A program made the position numbers and the translations under genes. Under the pieces are notes generated by a model, which was given only the letters and a program-made list of their open reading frames with translations, was not told the origin of the DNA and did not search any database. Below, piece after piece: positions 8,973-17,328 of a stretch of DNA of 64,000 nt; position 1 is the stretch's first letter; each line of letters opens with the position of its first letter. The stretch lies in assembly GCA_030146705.1 (NCBI GenBank), contig JASLBE010000007.1, positions 1-64,000 on the forward strand, written 5' to 3'. Origin of the DNA: Tissierellales bacterium. Its GTDB lineage: Bacteria; Bacillota; Clostridia; Tissierellales; Tissierellaceae.

Positions 8973-9917
8973 ATGATATTAGAAGCATTTAAGACAGTAT
9001 TAACCTTAGTAGTATTAATTGGAGTAGGGTATTTAATATCAGAGTTAGGCTGGTATGGTAAGGAAAATAAAAGTTTCCTATCTCATTTAATAATAAATGT
9101 ATCCATACCTGCTGTGATAATAAAAACCTTTTTTCAAACTTTCCCAAGAGAACTTTTACTAACTTCAGGAAGGATGGTTATTTTATCAATAGTATCTATT
9201 TTTATAACCTATATGGCTTCTGAAGTTTTTGCTAAGATTTTAAGATTAGATAAGGCTAGGAGGGTTAGCTTTACTAGTGTATCTACTCTTTCCAACTGTA
9301 TGTTTATAGGACTGCCAGTTGCAAGTAGCATATATGGTTTTGAAAGCATTCCATATGTAATGATTTATTATGTAGTAAGTGTTGTCTTACTTTGGTCCTT
9401 TTTTGCACCTAAGTTTAACCAGGATATGGATGAAGGAAAAAGTAAGCTCTTAAAAATATTAGAAGGTCTGGTGTCAATTCCACTAGTAACCTTGGCAGGA
9501 AGTTTAGTCTTGGCCCTTATAGGCTTTAAGATGCCTAAGATGGTCTTGACTGCAGCAGACTACCTTGGAAATATGAGTACCCCCTTATCCTTAATTTTTA
9601 TAGGAGGGGTTATCCACGAAGTTGGGCTTAAAAATATGAAGGCTGATATATCTACCTTCTTTAATATTATAGTGAAGTTTATTATAGCACCACTTACTAT
9701 AGTGCTTTTAGGTAAGTACATGGGACTGGAACCTATAGCAATAAAATCTTTTGCAATAGTTGCAGGTATGCCTCCAATGACCCAACTAGGTGTCATATCC
9801 TCAAAACTAGAGGAAGAGGGGAAATATGTAATGACATCCATAGGACTTTTGACTTTAATAAGCCTAGTATTTATACCTATTTATACAGTTGTAGTACCAA
9901 TTATAATTAATATCTAG
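8973..9917 (+). CDS. AEC family transporter (auxin efflux carrier/malate-permease type)
   Basis: 314-residue membrane transporter with about ten hydrophobic helices in two inverted halves, the layout of the AEC (Mem_trans) family that moves organic acids or related anions. A helix break with SNCMFIGLPVASS in the fourth segment and GMPPMTQLGVISS in the ninth are the conserved crossover regions. Start ATG follows AAGGAGG. It lies between a structured leader and the S-box metK unit; proximity to SAM metabolism hints at, but does not show, a methionine-related substrate. Confidence 0.82.
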   Translation: MILEAFKTVLTLVVLIGVGYLISELGWYGKENKSFLSHLIINVSIPAVIIKTFFQTFPRELLLTSGRMVILSIVSIFITYMASEVFAKILRLDKARRVSFTSVSTLSNCMFIGLPVASSIYGFESIPYVMIYYVVSVVLLWSFFAPKFNQDMDEGKSKLLKILEGLVSIPLVTLAGSLVLALIGFKMPKMVLTAADYLGNMSTPLSLIFIGGVIHEVGLKNMKADISTFFNIIVKFIIAPLTIVLLGKYMGLEPIAIKSFAIVAGMPPMTQLGVISSKLEEEGKYVMTSIGLLTLISLVFIPIYTVVVPIIINI

Positions 9918-9938
9918 GAGGCTATTAACAATAAAAGA

Positions 9939-9967
9939 TTGACGGTAAAAGTCTAGTATGTTAGACT
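9939..9967 (+). promoter_or_regulatory. Promoter of metK S-box transcript
   Basis: TTGACG, 17-bp spacer, TAGACT preceded by TGT (extended -10). It starts just before the SAM riboswitch. Confidence 0.6.
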
Positions 9968-9987
9968 TAAATTACAAGAGAATATGT

Positions 9988-10084
9988 CCTTATCAAGAGA
10001 GGTGGAGGGTCTGGGCCCTATGAAACCCGGCAACCTGTATTTACGAGGTGCTAATTCCCACAGACTAAGTTCTGAAAGATGAGG
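9988..10084 (+). promoter_or_regulatory. SAM-I riboswitch (S-box)
   Basis: Canonical S-box core: TATCAAGAGAGGTGGAGGG, the GAAACCCGGCAACC segment, GGTGCTAATTCC and GAAAGATGAG. P1 pairs CCTTATC (9988) with GATGAGG (10084). SAM binding is known in this class to favour the downstream terminator, so metK would be shut off when SAM is plentiful. Confidence 0.95.
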
Positions 10085-10099
10085 TTTTATGTAGAGACT

Positions 10100-10128
10100 A
10101 AGACCTTTTAAAAGAGGTCTTTTTTTAT
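10100..10128 (+). terminator. Regulated terminator of S-box
   Basis: AAGACCT / AGGTCTT stem followed by seven T, 15 bases after the aptamer and before the metK ribosome binding site. Confidence 0.85.
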
Positions 10129-10147
10129 TATGTAGGAGGTAATATAA

Positions 10148-11335
10148 ATGAGAAAATGGTTGTTTACTTCAGAATCTGTAACAGAAGGTCATCCTGATAA
10201 GATGTGTGACCAGATTTCAGATGCAGTCCTAGATGCAATAATTTCCAAGGATAAAAATGCTAGGGTTGCTTGTGAAACTTTTGTTACAACAGGAATGGTT
10301 TTAATAGCAGGTGAAATTTCAACTGATTGCTATGTTGATATACCAGCCCTTGCTAGGAAGACTATTAAGGAAATAGGATATACAAGTGTAGGACATGGAT
10401 TTGATGCAGAAACTTGTGCAGTTCTTACTTCTATAAATGAACAGTCTTCTGACATAGCAATGGGTGTCGATAATGCTCTAGAGCATAAGGAAAATGGTAG
10501 GGATGAGCTAGATCAAATTGGGGCAGGAGACCAGGGTATAATGTTTGGTTATGCTTGTAATGAAACAGAAGAGTTAATGCCTCTACCAATATCTTTAGCC
10601 CATAAATTGGCTAAAAAACTTACAGATGTTAGGAAGGAAGGTAGGCTAGAATATTTAAGGCCAGATGGCAAGACCCAGGTTACTGTTGAGTATTCTGAAG
10701 ATGGGACTTGTAGGATTGACACAGTTTTAATTTCCACCCAACATTCTGAGGATGTAAGCCTAGACCAAATTAGGAAGGACCTGTATGAGTATGTTATTAA
10801 GCCAATAATTCCTGAGGGTTTAATAGACGAAGATACTAAGTTTTTAGTAAATCCAACTGGTAGGTTTGTAATTGGTGGACCAGTGGGAGATGCTGGACTT
10901 ACAGGAAGAAAAATAATAGTAGACACCTATGGTGGAAGTGGTAGGCATGGTGGGGGAGCATTTTCTGGAAAAGACCCAACAAAGGTTGATAGGTCTGCAG
11001 CCTATGCAGCAAGATATGTTGCTAAAAATATAGTTGCAGCTGGGATTGCTGATAAGTGTGAAATTGGTCTTTCTTATGGTATAGGAATTGCGAAGCCTCT
11101 TTCTATAAATGTTGAAACTTTTGGAACTGGTAAGGTTTCTAATGACCTAATAGAAAAGTTAATAATGAAACATTTTGACCTAAGGCCAGCGGCAATAATT
11201 AAGGAACTTGACCTTTTGAGACCAATTTACAAAGACCTAGCAGCTTATGGACACTTTGGTAGGTGTGACTTAGACCTAACTTGGGAAAGAACGGACAAGG
11301 CTGATATATTAAGGAAAGAAGCCCTAGGAGAATAG
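10148..11335 (+). CDS. metK: S-adenosylmethionine synthase
   Basis: Cytoplasmic enzyme making SAM from methionine and ATP. The 395-residue length is typical. Motifs seen are [13 protein letters not shown] (residues 10-22), [11 protein letters not shown] (about 125-135) and the glycine-rich phosphate loop [17 protein letters not shown]. Start ATG follows TAGGAGGT. Expression is controlled by the S-box upstream, and the gene is followed by its own terminator, so it is monocistronic. Confidence 0.97.
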   Translation: MRKWLFTSESVTEGHPDKMCDQISDAVLDAIISKDKNARVACETFVTTGMVLIAGEISTDCYVDIPALARKTIKEIGYTSVGHGFDAETCAVLTSINEQSSDIAMGVDNALEHKENGRDELDQIGAGDQGIMFGYACNETEELMPLPISLAHKLAKKLTDVRKEGRLEYLRPDGKTQVTVEYSEDGTCRIDTVLISTQHSEDVSLDQIRKDLYEYVIKPIIPEGLIDEDTKFLVNPTGRFVIGGPVGDAGLTGRKIIVDTYGGSGRHGGGAFSGKDPTKVDRSAAYAARYVAKNIVAAGIADKCEIGLSYGIGIAKPLSINVETFGTGKVSNDLIEKLIMKHFDLRPAAIIKELDLLRPIYKDLAAYGHFGRCDLDLTWERTDKADILRKEALGE

Positions 11336-11341
11336 GCAGAT

Positions 11342-11372
11342 ATCCACTAGATTTAATCTAGTGGATTTTTTC
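11342..11372 (+). terminator. Terminator of metK
   Basis: 11-bp stem ATCCACTAGAT / ATCTAGTGGAT with a three-base loop and a T-run. Confidence 0.85.
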
Positions 11373-11375
11373 CTC

Positions 11376-11404
11376 TTGACATAGAAACAGACTAATAATA
11401 AAAT
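11376..11404 (+). promoter_or_regulatory. Sigma-A promoter of YbaK-family gene
   Basis: TTGACA, 17-bp spacer, TAAAAT, immediately after the metK terminator. Confidence 0.7.
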
Positions 11405-11428
11405 GCTCTGTAAATAAGGAGGGGTAGG

Positions 11429-11887
11429 ATGTCTGTTGAGTCTGTTAAAAAAGAGGTTGAAAAAAAGGGGTATGAAATAGAATTTATTGAATTTGAAGAG
11501 AGTACTGCAACTGTTGACCTGGCTGCCAAAGCTCTTGGTACTAGGCCTGAGAACATTGGTAAGTCCTTGGGTATAAGGCTTAAGGAGGAAGATATTATAA
11601 TCCTAGTAAGTGGGACTAGGAGGCTAGATAATAAGAAGTTTAAGGATGTTTTTAAGGAAAAGCCTAGGTTTATAAAGGCTGAGGATGTTTTTGAAGCTAC
11701 TGGCCATGAAGTTGGAGGAGTTACTCCTTTTGGCCTTAGTAAGGACTTAAAAGTTTACCTAGATGAATCTTTAAAGGATTTAGACCTGGTTTATCCAGCT
11801 GGTGGAAGTCCTAAAACCTGCTTAAAATTATCAATAGACCACTTGGAGGAAATCTTTAATAGTAGCTGGGTTAATGTTACTAAATAG
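11429..11887 (+). CDS. YbaK/EbsC family aminoacyl-tRNA deacylase
   Basis: 152-residue single-domain protein of the YbaK/ProX fold. Members hydrolyse mischarged tRNA, classically Cys-tRNA(Pro). The family signature spans GTRPENIGKSLGI, the region around VSGTRRLDNKKF, EVGGVTPFGL and the phosphate-loop-like YPAGGSPKTCL near residue 130. It has its own promoter and terminator. Two tRNA-Pro genes lie 3 kb upstream, but no operon link exists. Exact substrate is not determinable. Confidence 0.85.
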   Translation: MSVESVKKEVEKKGYEIEFIEFEESTATVDLAAKALGTRPENIGKSLGIRLKEEDIIILVSGTRRLDNKKFKDVFKEKPRFIKAEDVFEATGHEVGGVTPFGLSKDLKVYLDESLKDLDLVYPAGGSPKTCLKLSIDHLEEIFNSSWVNVTK

Positions 11888-11898
11888 GAAGTTTTAGC

Positions 11899-11926
11899 TA
11901 CGCCAATATTATTGGCGTATTTTTTA
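11899..11926 (+). terminator. Terminator after YbaK-family gene
   Basis: Nine-bp stem TACGCCAAT / ATTGGCGTA, three-base loop, T-run. Confidence 0.85.
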
Positions 11927-11989
11927 TTGGGTAAGTCCAAGAAATTTTAGCTATGATATAATATTTATAGAAATATTTTAGGAGGGCTT

Positions 11990-14212
11990 ATGATTACTAT
12001 AGAGGGAGTAGTAGAAGATATAATTTTTAGGAATGAAGAAAATGGATATACAGTTGCTGTATTGGTTACTGACCAGGGCAAGCTTACTATAGTGGGGTCA
12101 ACTCCTTTTATAAATACAGAGGAGACTATAAAGCTTTCTGGAGATATGGTCTACCATAGTAATTATGGGGAACAGTTTAAATTTGAAACAATGGAGGCTG
12201 TTATTCCTACTAGCCTAAAGGGGATAGAAAACTACCTAGGTTCAGGTTTAATCCCAGGACTTGGGCCTAAAACAGCTAAAAATATTGTCAAGGAGTTTGG
12301 CAAGGATTCCTTGGATATAATCCAGTATAAGCCTAAGGAGCTTTTAAGGGTAAAGGGGATTGGAAAAAAAACTCTTGAAACCATAATTGAATCTTATGAA
12401 GACCAAAGGGAAGTAAGAGATATAATGATATTCCTACAAGAGTATAATATTTCCGTTGCCTATGGAATGAAGATTTATAAAAAATATGGTCCTGATACTA
12501 TAAAGGTCATAAGGGAGAACCCCTATAAATTATCAGAGGATATTTATGGCATAGGCTTTAAGAGGGCAGATGATATTGCTAGGAGTATGGGGATTACAGG
12601 AAATGATCCAAATAGGATAAAGGCAGGACTTAGGTATACCCTTTTAGGAGGAATAGGTGAGGGGCATTGTTTTTTACCAAGGGAGGACTTGCTTAATAAG
12701 GCCAAGGAGATTTTAGCTGTTAGTGAAGAGGAACTTATAGAAAACTTAAGAGATATGGCTATGCTAGATGATGTAGTTATGGTTAACAAGGGTGATACTA
12801 TGGATATTTATTCCAAGCACCTATATACAGCTGAAAATTATGTGGCTAGGAAGCTGGTTGAACTTGCAAGTTTTAAATTTAAGCAAGAAAAAATTGACCT
12901 TGATAAAAAAATAAAGGAAATAGAGGAAGAGGAAGAAATAGAATTTGCCAAGGAACAAAAAGAGGCTATAAAAGAGGCTGTTAACAATGGACTTTTGGTT
13001 ATAACAGGGGGGCCAGGTACAGGTAAGACTACAACTATAAATGCAATTATAAAAATATTTGAAGACCTAGGATTTTCAGTAACCCTAGGGGCTCCCACAG
13101 GAAGGGCAGCTAAGAGAATGGCTGAAACTACCAATAGGGAGGCCAAAACTATCCATAGACTCTTAGAGTATTCTTTTTTAGAGGAAACCGCTATGGCCTT
13201 TGGAAAGGACGAGGAAAGTCCTATTGAATCAGACCTCCTAATAATAGATGAGTCTTCTATGATAGATATTCAGCTTATGAATTCTCTTCTTAAGGCAGTG
13301 GAAGTTGGGACTAGGCTGATCCTTGTGGGAGATATAGACCAACTACCCTCAGTGGGGGCTGGAAATGTCCTAAGGGATATTATTGATTCTGAGAGAATAA
13401 GTCTTGTAAGGCTTTCCCATATTTTTAGGCAGTCAGAGGAGAGTATGATTATTGTAAATGCCCATAGGATTAACCAGGGGGTCTATCCTATTTTAAATAA
13501 GAAGAATAAGGATTTTTATTTTATAAAGAAAAACTCTGGAGAGGATATTTTAAAAACAATAATTAGTCTTTGCACAGAAAGGCTAGTAGATTTTTATAAT
13601 CTAGATAAGTTTAAGGATATCCAGGTCCTATCTCCAATGAAGAAGGGGGAGGTTGGGGTAAATGCCCTAAATGAAAACCTACAAAAGGCCTTAAATCCTC
13701 CTGGTGAAGGGAAGGAAGAAAAGCAGGTAGGTAATACTCTTTATAGGGTTGGAGATAAGGTAATGCAAATGAAAAACAACTACAATATGGAATGGAAGCT
13801 TATAAAGGAAGGGGTAAGAGTTGATAAGGGAGAGGGAATATTTAATGGTGATATGGGAATAATAACTAGTATAGATAAGACTAGTAAGGAAGTTACTATT
13901 ATATTTGATGAGGAAAAGGAACTAAATTATGACTTTAACCAACTAGATGAACTAGCCCTGGCCTATGCTACAACTGTTCATAAGGCCCAGGGATCAGAAT
14001 TTCCAGTTGTGGTTATGCCCATAAGCTGGGGGCCTCCTATGCTCCTAATGAGGAACCTTCTTTATACTGGCATAACCAGGGCCAAGCAATTGGTGGTCCT
14101 AGTAGGGGAGGAAAAATACCTGCAAATTATGATAAAAAATAATAAGATAGCAAGTAGGTATTCCAACCTGGCAGATAAAATAAACGAGGTAAGTGAATTA
14201 CTAAAGAGGTGA
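11990..14212 (+). CDS. recD2: RecD2 family ATP-dependent DNA helicase
   Basis: 740-residue SF1B helicase, 5'-3' polarity in the family, involved in replication-fork and repair work without RecBC. It has an N-terminal OB-like domain, helix-hairpin-helix repeats at about 85-200 (GLGPKTAKNIV, VKGIGKKTLETII, IYGIGFKRADDIA), Walker A GGPGTGKTTT near 338, Walker B IIDESSMID near 419 and the late helicase motif VHKAQGSEF near 662. TATAAT with an upstream TG (extended -10) at 11957 is the probable promoter. It runs into comF with four bases between, so the two are co-translated. Confidence 0.92.
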   Translation: MITIEGVVEDIIFRNEENGYTVAVLVTDQGKLTIVGSTPFINTEETIKLSGDMVYHSNYGEQFKFETMEAVIPTSLKGIENYLGSGLIPGLGPKTAKNIVKEFGKDSLDIIQYKPKELLRVKGIGKKTLETIIESYEDQREVRDIMIFLQEYNISVAYGMKIYKKYGPDTIKVIRENPYKLSEDIYGIGFKRADDIARSMGITGNDPNRIKAGLRYTLLGGIGEGHCFLPREDLLNKAKEILAVSEEELIENLRDMAMLDDVVMVNKGDTMDIYSKHLYTAENYVARKLVELASFKFKQEKIDLDKKIKEIEEEEEIEFAKEQKEAIKEAVNNGLLVITGGPGTGKTTTINAIIKIFEDLGFSVTLGAPTGRAAKRMAETTNREAKTIHRLLEYSFLEETAMAFGKDEESPIESDLLIIDESSMIDIQLMNSLLKAVEVGTRLILVGDIDQLPSVGAGNVLRDIIDSERISLVRLSHIFRQSEESMIIVNAHRINQGVYPILNKKNKDFYFIKKNSGEDILKTIISLCTERLVDFYNLDKFKDIQVLSPMKKGEVGVNALNENLQKALNPPGEGKEEKQVGNTLYRVGDKVMQMKNNYNMEWKLIKEGVRVDKGEGIFNGDMGIITSIDKTSKEVTIIFDEEKELNYDFNQLDELALAYATTVHKAQGSEFPVVVMPISWGPPMLLMRNLLYTGITRAKQLVVLVGEEKYLQIMIKNNKIASRYSNLADKINEVSELLKR

Positions 14213-14216
14213 GGGC

Positions 14217-14867
14217 TTGCTTGAGAAAATTAAGGATTTAATATTTTTAGTTGATGGAAATTGCTACTTGTGCAGGGAGGCTTATGCTAAGGACTATATA
14301 TGCCCTAGCTGTATGGAGGCCTTGGATATAGTAAATACTAGGGAGCTTAAAAGCCATGAGGGCTTGGAGGATATTTATATATCCACATTTTATAATAGGT
14401 TTATAAGAGAGCAAATAAGGGAGTTTAAATTCCATAATAAGGCCTATTTATATAAGCCTTTTGGAAGAATAATGGCAGAAAGCTTACTTAAGCTTGGACT
14501 TGCTCCTGATATTGACCTAATAATTCCAGTTCCCATCCATAGGTCAAGGGAAAACACTAGGGGCTACAACCAATCAGAACTCCTAGCAAGGGAGCTTGGG
14601 CAAAGGCTGGGGATTGATTATGATTTTAAGTCTATTAAGAAACTTGCAAACACCAAGCCTCAAAGTAGTTTGGGACCTGGGGAAAGAAGGGAAAACTTAA
14701 GGGGAAGTTTCCAACTAGTCAGGGAGGATTTAGTTTTTAATAAGAAAATATTAATAGTTGATGATGTTTTTACAACAGGATCCACCCTAAGGGAGTTGGC
14801 AGGTGTTATAAACCAGGTGGAAAATAAGGGGGTAGTTGGGTTGGCTTTGACCTCTTCTTCCTTGTAA
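14217..14867 (+). CDS. comF: ComF family protein (phosphoribosyltransferase-like)
   Basis: 216-residue homologue of ComFC, needed for DNA uptake in competent Gram-positives. An N-terminal zinc finger (CYLCREAY...ICPSCMEA) is followed by a PRTase domain with the PRPP loop LIVDDVFTTGSTL near residue 180. The start is TTG at 14217, placed five bases after the GAGGTG that also ends recD2. Enzymatic activity of this family is unproven. Position recD2-comF-flgM matches the comF-flagellar order of bacilli and clostridia. Confidence 0.85.
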   Translation: MLEKIKDLIFLVDGNCYLCREAYAKDYICPSCMEALDIVNTRELKSHEGLEDIYISTFYNRFIREQIREFKFHNKAYLYKPFGRIMAESLLKLGLAPDIDLIIPVPIHRSRENTRGYNQSELLARELGQRLGIDYDFKSIKKLANTKPQSSLGPGERRENLRGSFQLVREDLVFNKKILIVDDVFTTGSTLRELAGVINQVENKGVVGLALTSSSL

Positions 14868-15053
14868 ATATAGATAGTTTTAAGTATTGTAAACTATGGA
14901 ACAATTTTAAATTAAAAGACTATATGGACCTGGGGGGAATATATAAAAAATTTAATCTATCTACAAGCTAGTGGTTTAGAGATTTCTAGGAAATTGGCTG
15001 GAGCTTTATATATAATAAGGGGCTAAAATTAAAAATAATTATTAAAATAAAGC

Positions 15054-15080
15054 TAAAGTTACACCCTATATTGACGATAT
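15054..15080 (+). promoter_or_regulatory. Sigma-28 (FliA/SigD)-like promoter of flgM
   Basis: TAAAGTTA, 11 bases, GACGATAT. The enterobacterial FliA consensus is TAAAGTTT-N11-GCCGATAA and the Bacillus SigD form is TAAA-N15-GCCGATAT, so 7 of 8 and 6-7 of 8 positions agree at exactly the right spacing. It lies 42 bases before flgM, which in motile bacteria is a sigma-28 target. Confidence 0.6.
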
Positions 15081-15122
15081 TAATAGTGAACATATTAAGT
15101 TAATAAAATATGAGGTGTTTTT

Positions 15123-15410
15123 ATGAGGGTAAATAATATTGATAATGTAATGAAGGTTTATGGTAATGCTATGAACCATATAAACCAAAGAAATAGGGCA
15201 GAAAGAAAGGACAGGATTGAAATCTCACAAAGAGCGAGGGATTATCAATTTGCAATAAATAGGGCCAAGGAACTTCCTGACCTTAGGGAGGAAAAGGTAG
15301 CCAGTATAAAGGCTAAGGTTCAAGCAGGGGCCTACAAGGTAAATGTTGAAGAAATAGCAGACAAAATATTAAACAGGTCAGATTTAATTGGAAAGTATGG
15401 GGAACTATAA
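15123..15410 (+). CDS. flgM: FlgM-like anti-sigma-28 factor
   Basis: 95-residue protein ending in the FlgM domain: DRIEISQRARDYQFA, then a charged helix and REEKVASIKAKVQAGAYKV, followed by EEIADKIL. FlgM binds and inhibits the flagellar sigma factor until the hook is complete. Ribosome binding site GAGGTG. A sigma-28-like promoter lies upstream and comF further upstream, but no flgN, flgK, flgL, fliW or flagellin gene follows in this window. Confidence 0.85.
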   Translation: MRVNNIDNVMKVYGNAMNHINQRNRAERKDRIEISQRARDYQFAINRAKELPDLREEKVASIKAKVQAGAYKVNVEEIADKILNRSDLIGKYGEL

Positions 15411-15603
15411 TTTAAATAGGAAGTTTTAGGGAACGATACTTTAAATTTATAAACTTAAAGTTGGGATAGGTAAAAAAGAAACTAGTATCATAGGCTGGTT
15501 TATAAAAATAAGGCCTAGGATAGGGGTTATAATATATAATATGTTTGCAGGAATGTTAAGATAGATTAAATTGGGCTTCCTGGTTAAAGTTTAAAATACA
15601 TGG

Positions 15604-15742
15604 GCTTAGGAATTGACTGTTAATAATTGTTAAAAACCTATATAGCTATTTTTCCTTGCTATATATGTATTTTAACAGTTTTTAATTGGCCTAAGCTATT
15701 GGACTAGGAGAAAAGATTGCTAAAGTTAGCAATCTTTTTTTA
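15604..15742 (+). ncRNA. Candidate structured RNA or long terminator between flgM and csrA
   Basis: The 15411-15989 gap has no credible gene. Inside it, GCTTAGG (15604) pairs with CCTAAGC (15690). Within that, TGTTAAAA (15628) pairs with TTTTAACA (15670) and TATATAGC (15639) with GCTATATA (15658). A second hairpin, AAAAGATTGCTAA / TTAGCAATCTTTT (15711-15738), ends in a T-run, a good terminator. The whole could be a small RNA, or simply the end of the flgM transcript. Confidence 0.4.
15711..15742 (+). terminator. Terminator upstream of csrA
   Basis: Stem AAAAGATTGCTAA / TTAGCAATCTTTT followed by a T-run. It separates any flgM transcript from the csrA operon. Confidence 0.8.
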
Positions 15743-15799
15743 TTATGCTTAAAAAATAGGATATAATAGGATATAATAGAAAATATCTGAAAACTTGGA

Positions 15800-15820
15800 G
15801 GCTATAGGAATTATATAGCC
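15800..15820 (+). promoter_or_regulatory. GGA-loop hairpin in csrA leader (possible CsrA site)
   Basis: GGCTATA / TATAGCC closes a seven-base loop beginning GGA. CsrA is known to bind GGA exposed in a hairpin loop. Two TATAAT copies (15762, 15772) upstream could be the csrA promoter, which would place this hairpin in the csrA leader about 170 bases before the start. Autoregulation is inference. Confidence 0.35.
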
Positions 15821-15989
15821 AAAAAACTTGTCTTTTATTGGCTTAAGGAGATGAGTTTTATGTTGGGGTTTAGCTGTACCAATTATAATAAATTTTAATA
15901 CTAGATATAGAAATAAGTTTAAAGAGGCTAGATAGGGACAAAATATTTGCTAAGGAAAGAGACGAGAGCAGGAAAGGCAGGTAAATTAT

Positions 15990-16217
15990 ATGTTAATACT
16001 TTCAAGAAAAAAAGATGAGTCAATTATAATTGGAGATAACATAGAGATAAAAATTTTGGAGATAGATGGAGGTAGTAGGGTAAGTATAGGTATAGAAGCT
16101 CCAAAAAATGTTGAAATTTTAAGGAAGGAATTATATGAGGAAGTTGAAAATGAAAATAAGTCTGCAGCAGTTAAGTCAATTTTAATGGAGGACATAAAAT
16201 CACTATTTAGGAAATAA
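15990..16217 (+). CDS. csrA: Carbon storage regulator CsrA
   Basis: 75-residue RNA-binding dimer that represses or activates translation by binding GGA motifs; in Firmicutes it usually controls flagellin and is antagonised by FliW. The N-terminus [16 protein letters not shown] and the core [16 protein letters not shown] with the RNA-contacting Arg are intact. Ribosome binding site GGAAAGG. Fifteen bases separate it from the PilT-like gene, so the two are one operon. The usual partner fliW is not in the window. Confidence 0.93.
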   Translation: MLILSRKKDESIIIGDNIEIKILEIDGGSRVSIGIEAPKNVEILRKELYEEVENENKSAAVKSILMEDIKSLFRK

Positions 16218-16231
16218 ATGGAGGTTTTTAT

Positions 16232-17275
16232 TTGAATGTTTTTGAAGTAATAAATATTGGAATATTAAATTTTGCATCAGATATTCATATAGTTGTTGGA
16301 GAAAATGTTTTTTTTAGGGTAAATGGTCAACTTGAAAGGACCAAGTATAGGGTAAGAGAAGTAGATATTAATAGGTTTGTAGATAGGATATTGGACCAGG
16401 CTGATAGGGAGGGGTTTAATTTAAGTAAGAATATTGATAAGTCTATTGACTATGGGAGCAATAGGCTTAGGATACACTTGTTTAAGGAAAAAAATGGACT
16501 GTCCTTGGCAATTAGGACTATACCTAAGGAAATACCAAGGTTGGAAGATTTAAACCTGGCTCCTAGCCTGGCTAAAGTTAGAGATATTAAATCAGGGTTA
16601 GTATTGGTTGCTGGGAGTACTGGTATGGGAAAGACAACAACCTTGGCCAGCCTGGTGGAAAGTATCAACCTAGGCCAGGAAAGAAATATAGTAACAATTG
16701 AAGATCCAATAGAATATATATATAAAAGTAAAAAGTCCTTAATAAGGCAAAGGGAAGTAGGGGAAGATGTAATAAGTTTTCAGGAAGGCATAAAATCTGT
16801 TGTAAGACAGGACCCAGACATAATTGTAATTGGAGAACTTAGGGATATGGACAGTATAAAGGCGGGAATAAGCTTAGCTGAAATAGGCCACCTTGTAATG
16901 GCTACTATCCATAGTAGGTCTGGTATAGAAACCATTTCTAGGCTAATAGATATATTTCCTAGGGAGGAAAAGGAAGAGGTGAGGCTGCAACTTTCAAATT
17001 CATTAAGGGCCATTATTTATCAAGAATTAATTGTTTCACAAGATAAGAGGTATCCCATATGTGAAATAATAATGGTAAATGATGCCATTAGGAATATAAT
17101 AAGAGAAAATAAAAATTTAAGGCTTATATTAGACCAGATGAGGTTAAATTCTAAGGACCTAGGCTCTGTAACTTTGGAGGAGTCTATTAGGATGCTTTTA
17201 GATAGGGGTAGGATAGTTAGGTCTGATATAAGTAATATTTTAGATAGGAAAGATTTTAATAAGCTAAATTTATAA
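16232..17275 (+). CDS. PilT/GspE family secretion or retraction ATPase
   Basis: 347-residue hexameric ATPase of the PilT type, which powers type IV pilus retraction. It has an N-terminal PAS-like domain, Walker A AGSTGMGKTT (127-136), Asp box IVTIEDPIEY, Walker B DIIVIGELRD (195-204) and His box HLVMATIHS (220-228). The start is TTG seven bases after GGAGG; an out-of-frame ATG follows. It is in an operon with csrA, and no pilin, PilB, PilC or prepilin peptidase gene is in this window. Whether it serves a pilus encoded elsewhere cannot be seen. Confidence 0.85.
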   Translation: MNVFEVINIGILNFASDIHIVVGENVFFRVNGQLERTKYRVREVDINRFVDRILDQADREGFNLSKNIDKSIDYGSNRLRIHLFKEKNGLSLAIRTIPKEIPRLEDLNLAPSLAKVRDIKSGLVLVAGSTGMGKTTTLASLVESINLGQERNIVTIEDPIEYIYKSKKSLIRQREVGEDVISFQEGIKSVVRQDPDIIVIGELRDMDSIKAGISLAEIGHLVMATIHSRSGIETISRLIDIFPREEKEEVRLQLSNSLRAIIYQELIVSQDKRYPICEIIMVNDAIRNIIRENKNLRLILDQMRLNSKDLGSVTLEESIRMLLDRGRIVRSDISNILDRKDFNKLNL

Positions 17276-17302
17276 ATTAGTTCAAATTATTAAATAAAAT
17301 GA

Positions 17303-17308
17303 TATAAT
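17303..17308 (+). promoter_or_regulatory. Extended -10 promoter of M23 peptidase gene
   Basis: TGATATAAT (TG plus TATAAT) 20 bases before the start codon. No clear -35. Confidence 0.5.
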
Positions 17309-17328
17309 ACATTATAAGGAGGCAAATT

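Noticed and set aside
15585..15611. Further sigma-28 promoter between flgM and csrA
   Set aside because: TAAAGTTT at 15585 is an exact -35, but the matching position 11 bases on reads GCTTAGGA, only half matching GCCGATAA.
15411..15989. Remnants of flgK, flgL or fliW in the gap
   Set aside because: The longest open stretch is about 30 codons (ending near 15970) and shows no recognisable flagellar protein sequence; stops are dense in all frames.
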